From Hyphomonadaceae bacterium (GTDB taxonomy: Bacteria > Pseudomonadota > Alphaproteobacteria > Caulobacterales > Aquidulcibacteraceae): DNA of 5,045 nt. Under the pieces are notes generated by a model, which saw only the letters and a list, made by a program, of their open reading frames with translations, was not told the DNA's origin and did not search any database. Numbering within the stretch: position 1 is the first letter of the stretch; each line of letters opens with the position of its first letter. Location: positions 1-5,045 of the forward strand of contig JALOSP010000141.1 in the NCBI GenBank assembly GCA_025458365.1, given 5' to 3'. Positions 1 through 5,045 of this stretch are shown here, one piece after another. The position numbers and the translations under genes are program-made.

Positions 1-1
1 G

Positions 2-1273
2 GAGCTGGCAATGCCTGCCTGGATTGTCGGCCTGATGGTGGCAATCCCGCTGCTGTCTGCGCCCTTCCGCGCCCTGCTGGGGTTCAAGTCGGACACCCAC
101 AAGAGTGCGTTCGGCTGGCGGCGCGGGCCCTATATCTGGTTTGGCAGCATCGCCCAGTTTGGCGGCCTCGCAATCATGCCGTTCGCGCTGCTCATGTTGT
201 CTGACAGTGCCGTCGGTCCACAGTGGGTCGGGTTTGCTGGCGCTGCACTGGGCTTTCTTCTGGCAGGTGCGGGCATGCATACGGTCCAGACTGCCGGCCT
301 CGCGCTGGCAACCGACATCGCACGCGAAGACCGGCGTCCGCAGGTCGTGGCAGCGCTCTATATCATGCTTTTGATTGGCATGCTGGTGACCGCGCTGGTC
401 ATTGGCGGGGTGCTGGTCGACTTCACCGCGCTGCGCCTGATTCAGGTGATCCAGGGCGCAGCAGCGATTTCGATCGTGCTCAATAGCGTTGCCATGTGGA
501 GCCAGGAGCCGCGGCTGGGAGCGCGCAACCCTGACGGCAGCCCGATCCAGCGGATCCGGCCGGAAGAGGGGATCACATTCACGAAGGCCTGGGCGCGCTT
601 TGCAGAGCGGGCGGGCGTGCGCCGCCTGCTGGTTTCGGTCGGCCTCGGCGCTGCTGCTTTCAGCATGCAGGACGTGTTGCTGGAGCCGTATGGCGGCCAG
701 GTGCTGGGCCTGACTGTCGGCTCGACCACGCTGCTCACGTCACTGTGGGCAGCAGGGACACTCGCCGGCTTCCTGTATGCCTCCCGCCAGCTGGCACGTG
801 GCAGCGAACCACACCGGCTTGCGGGCTTTGGCGCCATGATCGGCCTGTTTGCCTTCGCCACCGTGATCCTGTCGTCTCCCATGGCGTCACCAGCCCTGTT
901 CTGCGTTGGAGTGGCGCTGATCGGGCTGGGCGGAGGGCTGTTCTCTGTAGGCACGTTGAGCGCTGCCATGGGCCTCGTGTCCGATGGGCTTTCCGGTCTG
1001 GTGCTGGGCGCTTGGGGTGCAGTGCAGGCCACATCCACGGGCATTGCAATCGCGCTGGCAGGCGGGCTGCGTGACTGGTTGGGCGGCCTTGCCAGTGATG
1101 GCCATCTGGGTCTGGCGCTGCAAGGACCGGCCACGGGTTACATCGCCATCTATCTGATCGAGCTCCTCCTGCTGTTTGCGACGCTGATCGCAATCGGCCC
1201 GCTGGCACGACATGCCGGTGTCACCCGCGATGATCCATCGCAATCCCTCGGCCTTGCCGAATTCCCCACCTGA
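2..1273 (+). CDS. lhaA: LhaA, PucC-family light-harvesting 1 assembly protein (5' partial)
   Basis: Polytopic inner-membrane protein of the PucC/LhaA branch of the major facilitator superfamily. Known members help insert or assemble light-harvesting complex 1 around the reaction centre and may deliver bacteriochlorophyll. The frame is open to the left edge (Glu-Leu-Ala precede the Met codon at 11), and family members run to roughly 460-480 residues, so about 40-50 N-terminal residues lie outside the window and Met at 11 is internal. Counting that Met as residue 1, family signatures are PFRALLGFKSDTHKSAFGWR (18-37), MQDVLLEPYGGQVLGL (219-234), the glycine-rich GLGGGLFSVGTLSAAM (305-320), LGAWGAVQAT (332-341) and the C-terminal GLAEFPT (414-420). 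About eleven hydrophobic segments are visible, with a cytoplasmic-type polar loop around 163-200. It ends 27 bases before puhA, the superoperon arrangement usual in purple bacteria. Distinguishing LhaA from PucC rests mainly on its place before puhA. Confidence 0.93.
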   Translation, partial: ELAMPAWIVGLMVAIPLLSAPFRALLGFKSDTHKSAFGWRRGPYIWFGSIAQFGGLAIMPFALLMLSDSAVGPQWVGFAGAALGFLLAGAGMHTVQTAGLALATDIAREDRRPQVVAALYIMLLIGMLVTALVIGGVLVDFTALRLIQVIQGAAAISIVLNSVAMWSQEPRLGARNPDGSPIQRIRPEEGITFTKAWARFAERAGVRRLLVSVGLGAAAFSMQDVLLEPYGGQVLGLTVGSTTLLTSLWAAGTLAGFLYASRQLARGSEPHRLAGFGAMIGLFAFATVILSSPMASPALFCVGVALIGLGGGLFSVGTLSAAMGLVSDGLSGLVLGAWGAVQATSTGIAIALAGGLRDWLGGLASDGHLGLALQGPATGYIAIYLIELLLLFATLIAIGPLARHAGVTRDDPSQSLGLAEFPT

Positions 1274-1287
1274 AACGACCAACCTCG

Positions 1288-1293
1288 AAGGAA
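1288..1293 (+). promoter_or_regulatory. Ribosome binding site of puhA
   Basis: AAGGAA lies 7 bases before the puhA ATG at 1301 and fixes that start. It sits in the 27-base gap after the lhaA stop. The gap holds no visible hairpin or promoter-like pair, so any separate puhA promoter would have to lie inside lhaA. Confidence 0.8.
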
Positions 1294-1300
1294 ACCTGCC

Positions 1301-2074
1301 ATGGCCTATGGAACTGACGGAATTGGTTTCGACCTTGTCGAAATCCTCTGCTACATGTTCGTGCTGTTCTTCTTCAGCCTGATCATCTACCTGCGCCGGG
1401 AAGACCATCGCGAAGGCTATCCACTGGAAGAAGACACGACCGGGCGCCTCGAAAATGACGCAACCGGCATCTTCTACGGCGCGCCCAAAACCTTCTTGAT
1501 GGGCGATGGCCACACCATCATCAAGCCGGATGGGATCCGCGACACGCGCGAACTGGCCGCCAAGCGCACGGCTGTCTGGCCCGGTGCACCAATCGAGCCG
1601 GTCGGCAATCCGCTGGGCGCCGGCATCGGGCCGGGTGCCTACCAGATGCGCTCGACCGAGCCGGATCGCACCAGCCATGGCGATGCCAAGATCGTCCCGC
1701 TGCGGGTCGCCACGGCGTTCTCGGTCGTGCGTGGTGATCCCAAGCTGATCGGCTATACCGTGAAGGGCATGGATGGAGCGGTCGCCGGAACCGTCTCCGA
1801 CATCTGGGTCGATACGGCTGAAAGCCTCATTCGCTACCTTGAAGTCGCGCTGGCAGACGGGTCTCGTACCGTCATCCTGCCAATGATGATGAGTGCGGTG
1901 TCGAAGTCGAAGAAGACAGTCCAGACCGATTCGATCACGGCGGCCCAGTTTGCCGGCGTCCCCGCGCTGTCCAATCCTGACCAGATCAGCCTGCGGGAAG
2001 AAGACATCATCAGCGGCTATTTCGGTGGTGGCTACATGTACGCCACGCCAGTCCGCGCCGAGCCTTTGGTATGA
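1301..2074 (+). CDS. puhA: Photosynthetic reaction centre H subunit
   Basis: The H subunit caps the cytoplasmic face of the L/M reaction-centre core and carries protons to the secondary quinone QB. At 257 residues it matches the usual length (about 250-260). It has a short periplasmic N-terminus, one membrane helix (about 11-31), then YLRREDHREGYPLE (30-43), typical of the helix exit, and APKTF (61-65). A PRC-barrel domain occupies about 135-245 and ends in EEDIISGYFGGGYMYATPVR (233-252), a strong family signature. Aligned by eye with the Rhodobacter sphaeroides protein as I remember it, Glu174 in DIWVDTAES corresponds to GluH173 of the QB proton path, and His126 is retained. The positions of AspH124 and HisH128 are Thr124 and Asp128 here. 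The start is supported by AAGGAA 7 bases upstream. The stop overlaps the puhB start (ATGA, 2071-2074). Confidence 0.98.
   Translation: MAYGTDGIGFDLVEILCYMFVLFFFSLIIYLRREDHREGYPLEEDTTGRLENDATGIFYGAPKTFLMGDGHTIIKPDGIRDTRELAAKRTAVWPGAPIEPVGNPLGAGIGPGAYQMRSTEPDRTSHGDAKIVPLRVATAFSVVRGDPKLIGYTVKGMDGAVAGTVSDIWVDTAESLIRYLEVALADGSRTVILPMMMSAVSKSKKTVQTDSITAAQFAGVPALSNPDQISLREEDIISGYFGGGYMYATPVRAEPLV
2071..2074 (+). other. puhA/puhB ATGA stop-start overlap
   Basis: The puhA stop TGA (2072-2074) overlaps the puhB ATG (2071-2073). There is no strong ribosome binding site in the 20 bases before it, unlike the other two overlaps in this window, which favours termination-reinitiation. Confidence 0.85.
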
Positions 2075-2745
2075 GCGGGGACTTTGCCTGGGAGCCGGTT
2101 CGCGGCCTTCCGGGGCACCTGCCACAGGGCGAGCATGTCCTCTGGCAGGGCGCGCCTGACTGGCGCAGGCTGGCGCTGACCACATTGTGGGTCAAGCCGA
2201 TCCTGGTCTGGTTCGGCCTCCTGGTCAGCGTCCGGCTTGCTCTGCAGATCGGCGATGGCGCCAGCGCAACCGCACTGGTGGGGACGATTGCCTGGGCCGG
2301 GTTGTGCGCAGCCGCGTCGGCAGGACTGTTCGTCTGGTATGCACGCGGCGTGCAGAAAACAACGGTCTACACCATCACCAACCGGCGCATCGTGATGCGG
2401 ATCGGCGTGGCGATCGACAAGACAGTCAACCTGCCATTCTCCAAGATCGTGGCGGCCGGCCATCATCTCAATCGTGATGGCACCGGTGAAATCGCACTCA
2501 CTTTGGCTGATGACGCAAGGATCGGGTTCCTGGTCCTTTGGCCGCATGTCCGATCAGCGGGCAAAGGCCGGGTCGAGGCTGTTCTCAAGGCGATTCCACA
2601 GGCTTCCTCGGTCTCGGCGCTGCTAGCCGATGCGTGGCTCGCAGATGCCCGTACGCGGGGCGCGCCGGGCAGTCTTGGGGCTGGTCTGAACGGATCGGAC
2701 AGCCACGAGGGACAAGGCATCCCGGCGCTGGCGACAGTCCAGTAA
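2071..2745 (+). CDS. puhB: PuhB, reaction-centre assembly protein
   Basis: Membrane protein needed for efficient assembly of the reaction centre, as shown for PuhB in Rhodobacter capsulatus. Of its 224 residues, the N-terminus carries LPQGEHVLWQGAPDWRRLA (17-35), a family hallmark. Two hydrophobic segments follow (about 39-60 and 67-90). The cytoplasmic part contains TVYTITNRRIVMRIGVAIDK (98-117), NLPFSKI (120-126) and IGFLVLWPHVR (151-161), features of the bacterial PH-like domain of this family. From about 178 the tail is rich in Ala, Gly and Ser and shows no motif I know. The ATG overlaps the puhA stop, and no good Shine-Dalgarno sequence precedes it (only GAG at 2060-2062), so translation is probably coupled to puhA; this is inference. 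The assignment is firm from motifs plus position between puhA and puhC. Confidence 0.95.
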   Translation: MSGDFAWEPVRGLPGHLPQGEHVLWQGAPDWRRLALTTLWVKPILVWFGLLVSVRLALQIGDGASATALVGTIAWAGLCAAASAGLFVWYARGVQKTTVYTITNRRIVMRIGVAIDKTVNLPFSKIVAAGHHLNRDGTGEIALTLADDARIGFLVLWPHVRSAGKGRVEAVLKAIPQASSVSALLADAWLADARTRGAPGSLGAGLNGSDSHEGQGIPALATVQ

Positions 2746-2757
2746 ATGCTGGCAGAC

Positions 2758-2762
2758 AGGAG
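2758..2762 (+). promoter_or_regulatory. Ribosome binding site of puhC
   Basis: AGGAG lies 8 bases before the puhC ATG at 2771, in the 25-base gap after puhB. It supports that start over later in-frame Met codons such as residue 8. Confidence 0.8.
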
Positions 2763-2770
2763 CAAGGTTC

Positions 2771-3268
2771 ATGGCCCACGCCCACGATGAGATGATCATT
2801 CCCAAGCCTGCATTGATCGGGGCCGGACTGCTGATCGCGGTTACCCTGGCCATGACTGCCGCGGGGACTGCCGGCCTCTACAAGACCCCAAAGGTCGCTG
2901 CTGCCGAGGCGCGCGCGGCCATTCCGGTCAGTGCGTCACGCCATCTTGTCCTGCAAGCCCGCGACGACGGCTCCATCCTGGTGCGTGATCCGCAGACCGA
3001 TGCTGTCTTGCGCACAATCGCACCCAATGAGGGCGGCTTCATCCACTATTCCATGGTTGGTCTTCGCTATTCGCGCACCAGCCACGGGCTGGATCCGCGG
3101 GTCAATATCATGATCGAGCGCTTTCAGGATGGCCGCCTGATGGTGCGCGAGATCGATACCGGGGTCAGGATCGACGTCATCGGCTACGGCCCGACCAATG
3201 TGGCGTCTTATACCGCGCTGATGGATGGCGGGCCGATGCCACAAATCGCCGGGAGGTCACGCCCATGA
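2771..3268 (+). CDS. puhC: PuhC, RC-LH1 complex assembly protein
   Basis: Single-pass membrane protein that in Rhodobacter species supports assembly or reorganisation of the RC-LH1 core complex. Of its 165 residues, a short polar N-terminus (1-13) is followed by one membrane segment (about 14-36) and a periplasmic domain. That domain begins with a strand-rich half (VLQARDDGSILVRDPQTDAV, 60-79), continues with GGFIHYSMVGLRYSR (88-102), and closes with ERFQDGRLMVREIDTGVRID (116-135) and GYGPTNVASY (138-147), matching the family pattern of a DGRL segment, a D-x-TG-x-RID segment and an FGPTN-like end. AGGAG 8 bases upstream fixes the start. The stop overlaps the next start (ATGA, 3265-3268). Family PuhC proteins diverge strongly in sequence, so the call rests on the C-terminal motifs, the topology and the position after puhB. 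Confidence 0.93.
   Translation: MAHAHDEMIIPKPALIGAGLLIAVTLAMTAAGTAGLYKTPKVAAAEARAAIPVSASRHLVLQARDDGSILVRDPQTDAVLRTIAPNEGGFIHYSMVGLRYSRTSHGLDPRVNIMIERFQDGRLMVREIDTGVRIDVIGYGPTNVASYTALMDGGPMPQIAGRSRP
3251..3256 (+). promoter_or_regulatory. Ribosome binding site of probable bciE
   Basis: GGGAGG inside the end of puhC lies 8 bases before the ATG at 3265. It supports the short gene as real and fixes its start at the ATGA overlap (3265-3268) with the puhC stop. Confidence 0.78.
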
Positions 3269-3576
3269 TCGGAACCCTGCGGCACCTGTTTGGGCGCCAT
3301 CGGATCGAGACCGCCTGCACAATCGAAATCGCCCACACCAACGAGAGCCTTCACGCCCATGTGGCGCTCGATGAGGCCGGTGATCTGCAACCGGGGGACC
3401 GGGTACAAGTCCATGGCGACGCGGTCCAGGTGCCTTTCGGCCGGGAGATCACCTTGCGCCGTCCGGTCACGGTGTTTCGCGCCGGGGCAATCGAGCAGGC
3501 CTGGGTCAGGTTCTGCGCCGGGTTCGAGCTTTGCGATTTGTATGAAGTGACATTTTCGTCGGGGAGAATACCATGA
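3265..3576 (+). CDS. bciE: Probable BciE, accessory subunit of the O2-dependent cyclase
   Basis: Small soluble protein of 103 residues with no signal peptide or membrane segment. In alphaproteobacteria a conserved small protein named BciE is required for activity of the AcsF cyclase, and to my knowledge its gene lies directly before acsF. This gene fits in place, size and coupling to acsF. Visible features are a mixed N-terminus, [19 protein letters not shown] (29-47), a [11 protein letters not shown] segment (49-59) suggesting a small beta-barrel-like fold, [10 protein letters not shown] (65-74), and a conserved-looking C-terminus [19 protein letters not shown] (80-98). Two cysteines (84, 90) flank GFEL. 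It has a good ribosome binding site (GGGAGG) and ATGA overlaps with both neighbours. In many genomes such genes are left as hypothetical. The gene is near certain; the BciE name rests on position, size and recalled family knowledge rather than an alignment. Confidence 0.78.
   Translation: MIGTLRHLFGRHRIETACTIEIAHTNESLHAHVALDEAGDLQPGDRVQVHGDAVQVPFGREITLRRPVTVFRAGAIEQAWVRFCAGFELCDLYEVTFSSGRIP
3561..3566 (+). promoter_or_regulatory. Ribosome binding site of acsF
   Basis: GGGGAG inside the end of the preceding gene lies 6 bases before the acsF ATG at 3573. It favours this start over the in-frame ATG at 3591 (Met7). The stop of the upstream gene overlaps the start as ATGA (3573-3576). Confidence 0.78.
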
Positions 3577-4661
3577 GCGCTGCCGCCGTGATGAGTGACA
3601 ATGACGCTTTTGCCGGTTTCACGCAGGCTGACACCCTGGCCATGGCGCAAGAGAACACCATGCTGTCGCCGCGCTTCTATTCGACCGATTACGAGGCGAT
3701 GGACAGTCTGGATGTGCGTCCCGTGCAAGCCGAATGGGATGCCCTGATGGCAGACCTGAAAGCCGACACCAACAAGGGTCACTTCAAGCGAACCGAGGAG
3801 TTCGACAATGTGCTGGCCAGTCTGGACCCGGCCCTGCGTGGCGAGTTCGTCGATTTTCTCGTCAGTTCGCTGACCGCCGAATTCTCGGGTTGCGTCCTCT
3901 ATGCCGAAATCGTCAAGCGCATCAAGAATCCCGAAATCCGGGCCTTGTTCAAATACATGAGCCGGGATGAAGCCCGCCATGCCGGTTTCATCAATGACAC
4001 GCTGAAGGATTTTGGCATCGGTGTTGATCTGGGCTTTCTGACCAAGACCAAGAAATACACCTACTTCAAGCCGAAATACATCTTCTACGCGACCTATCTG
4101 TCGGAGAAGATCGGTTATGCGCGCTACATCACGATCTATCGCCAGCTGGAACGGAATCCGCAATTCCGCTTCCACCCGATCTTCAAGTGGTTCAAGGAAT
4201 GGTGCAACGACGAGTTCCGTCATGGTGAGGCGTTTGCCCTGCTGATGCGGGCCGATCCGAAGCTGTTGAGCGGGCGCAATCTCTATTGGGTGCGGTTCTT
4301 CCAGTTGGCAGTCTATGCCACGATGTATGTGCGCGACCATGCCCGCCCGGCCTTCCACAAGGCACTGGGGCTTGATCCAACCGCCTATGACCGGCAGGTT
4401 TACCGGGTCTGCAACGAGATCACCCGGCAGGTCTTCCCTGTCCAGCTCGACATCGAATCGCCCCGCTTCCTCGCCGGGCTGGAGCGGCTCCGCGTGCTGG
4501 GCGAACAGCTGGAAGCCGCCAAGCGACAAGGCGGAATCATGGGCGGTTTGCGCGCAGGGCGTGCCCGGATCGGGATCGGCTTGGCCTTTGCAGGGCTGTA
4601 TTTCATGCCGACCCTGGCCAATGAACTGCCCGAACAGATCAGCCTTCAACCGGTTTGGTGA
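3573..4661 (+). CDS. acsF: Aerobic Mg-protoporphyrin IX monomethyl ester oxidative cyclase AcsF
   Basis: Catalytic diiron subunit of the O2-dependent cyclase (EC 1.14.13.81), which forms the fifth, isocyclic ring of bacteriochlorophyll and yields protochlorophyllide. Its 362 residues match purple-bacterial AcsF (about 350-360). Signatures are [17 protein letters not shown] (28-44), [10 protein letters not shown] (69-78), and the ferritin-like ligands: Glu103 in TAEFSG, Glu133/His136 in RDEARH and Glu214/His217 in NDEFRH. A further ligand is probably Glu178 in [10 protein letters not shown] (Glu193 is the alternative). PKYIFYATY (167-175) and a tyrosine/arginine-rich stretch are also family-like. 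A hydrophobic stretch at about 332-347 may attach it to the membrane. No ligand position looks lost. It is preceded with ATGA overlap by probable bciE, expected for alphaproteobacterial cyclases, and followed by puhE. Use of this enzyme points to pigment synthesis under oxygen; whether an anaerobic bchE also exists cannot be told here. Confidence 0.98.
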   Translation: MSAAAVMSDNDAFAGFTQADTLAMAQENTMLSPRFYSTDYEAMDSLDVRPVQAEWDALMADLKADTNKGHFKRTEEFDNVLASLDPALRGEFVDFLVSSLTAEFSGCVLYAEIVKRIKNPEIRALFKYMSRDEARHAGFINDTLKDFGIGVDLGFLTKTKKYTYFKPKYIFYATYLSEKIGYARYITIYRQLERNPQFRFHPIFKWFKEWCNDEFRHGEAFALLMRADPKLLSGRNLYWVRFFQLAVYATMYVRDHARPAFHKALGLDPTAYDRQVYRVCNEITRQVFPVQLDIESPRFLAGLERLRVLGEQLEAAKRQGGIMGGLRAGRARIGIGLAFAGLYFMPTLANELPEQISLQPVW

Positions 4662-4662
4662 G
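4657..4662 (+). promoter_or_regulatory. Likely ribosome binding site of puhE
   Basis: GGTGAG, overlapping the acsF stop codon, lies 6 bases before the GTG at 4669. It is a modest match, but the in-frame alternative ATG at 4621 has nothing purine-rich at the right spacing. Confidence 0.5.
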
Positions 4663-4668
4663 CGCGCT

Positions 4669-5045
4669 GTGATCGAGACCTTTGCCCTGCCTGTCCTGAT
4701 CACGGTCCTTGTCTGGTGGCTGTCCACAGGCGTGGTCCTGCTGGCGGCGCGGCAATGCCCGGCGGTCATGGGGCGTCCGGGCTGGCCTTGGGCTGCCATG
4801 GTGACTGTGCCGCCGGGCTTTGCCCTGGCCTGGTGGAGTGCGGGCCATGACAGTGTGCCTGCCGCCATCGCAGGCTTTGCTGGTGCAATCCTGATCTGGG
4901 GCTGGATCGAGTATGCGTTTCTCACGGGCAAAGTGACCGGCACGCATGCCCGGCCTTGCCCACCAGATGTACGGGGCTGGGCGCGATTCAAGCTGGCAGC
5001 GGGCACGGTGATCCACCATGAACTGGTGCTGGCCGGGGCTTTATG
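4669..5045 (+). CDS. puhE: PuhE, photosynthetic complex assembly protein 2 (DUF3623; 3' partial)
   Basis: Multi-pass membrane protein of the DUF3623 family. PuhE of Rhodobacter capsulatus has been reported to modulate bacteriochlorophyll synthesis. I translated the frame from GTG at 4669 to the right edge: 125 codons plus two bases without a stop, roughly the first half of a protein usually near 260-290 residues. Hydrophobic segments are at about 6-26, 40-58 and 66-84. Family marks are VWWLSTGVVLL (14-24), FLTGKVTGTHARPCP (84-98) and WARFKLAAGTVIHHEL (104-119). The GTG start lies 7 bases after the acsF stop, behind GGTGAG, and gives a short polar N-terminus before the first helix. An in-frame ATG at 4621 would add 16 polar residues and overlap acsF by 41 bases; I think it less likely. 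No terminator follows acsF, so puhE should be in the same operon. Confidence 0.88.
   Translation, partial: MIETFALPVLITVLVWWLSTGVVLLAARQCPAVMGRPGWPWAAMVTVPPGFALAWWSAGHDSVPAAIAGFAGAILIWGWIEYAFLTGKVTGTHARPCPPDVRGWARFKLAAGTVIHHELVLAGAL

Noticed and set aside
11..13. ATG as the true lhaA start
   Set aside because: The frame is open upstream to the window edge, and the preceding Glu-Leu-Ala fits the family. The conserved first part of the protein would be missing with this start.
442..1134. Open frame of 230 codons on the - strand inside lhaA
   Set aside because: Low-complexity Pro/Ser/Arg-rich translation antisense to conserved LhaA motifs.
1274..1300. Possible terminator or independent promoter between lhaA and puhA
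   Set aside because: The 27 bases contain only the puhA ribosome binding site. I see no inverted repeat, T-run or -35/-10 pair.
1573..1590. TGT-N12-ACC, close to the PpsR/CrtJ operator TGT-N12-ACA
   Set aside because: One half-site base is wrong, it is a single copy, and it lies in the puhA coding region with no promoter nearby. A scan by eye of other TGT triplets found no exact TGT-N12-ACA site, though I may have missed one.
887..2185. Open frame of about 430 codons on the - strand opposite lhaA, puhA and puhB
   Set aside because: Antisense shadow of strongly supported genes. The translation is Arg/Gly/Asp-rich without motifs and spans a real gene boundary.
4658..4660. GTG overlapping the acsF stop as the puhE start
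   Set aside because: This frame meets a TGA stop after four codons, so it cannot encode PuhE.
3351..5006. Open frame of about 550 codons on the - strand opposite bciE, acsF and puhE
   Set aside because: It lies wholly antisense to genes with clear family motifs, its translation has no recognisable domain, and such long antisense frames are common in GC-rich DNA with biased third positions.

Overview
This window is a piece of an alphaproteobacterial photosynthesis gene cluster, the puh end of the bacteriochlorophyll/reaction-centre superoperon. All genes lie on the + strand in the order lhaA (5' end missing) – puhA – puhB – puhC – small gene (probable bciE) – acsF – puhE (3' end missing). The GC-rich sequence, the gene order and the oxygen-dependent cyclase acsF suggest an aerobic anoxygenic phototroph. 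The Sphingomonadales (Erythrobacter/Porphyrobacter/Sphingomonas-like) are my best guess. That placement is an inference from gene order and protein style, since there is no rRNA or other taxonomic marker here.

Layout: 2-1273 encodes the LhaA/PucC-type membrane protein for light-harvesting 1 assembly. After 27 bases come puhA (1301-2074, reaction-centre H subunit), puhB (2071-2745, reaction-centre assembly factor), puhC (2771-3268, RC-LH1 assembly factor), the 103-residue probable BciE (3265-3576), acsF (3573-4661, Mg-protoporphyrin IX monomethyl ester oxidative cyclase) and the first 125 codons of puhE (from 4669). Three junctions are 4-base ATGA overlaps (puhA/puhB, puhC/bciE, bciE/acsF). 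The largest gap is 27 bases. There is no gene-free stretch of note, no terminator and no opposite-strand gene, so the window reads as one transcription unit running through both edges.

Functionally the segment joins two tasks. PuhA, PuhB, PuhC, LhaA and PuhE build or tune the RC-LH1 core complex. AcsF, probably with BciE, closes the fifth ring of bacteriochlorophyll using O2. Co-transcription would tie pigment supply to assembly of the pigment-protein complex.

I see no wholly new system. The points most worth a second look are the small gene before acsF, often left as hypothetical, which I identify as probable bciE; altered residues at the proton-entry site of the H subunit; the weak ribosome binding site of puhB; and the ambiguous start of puhE.
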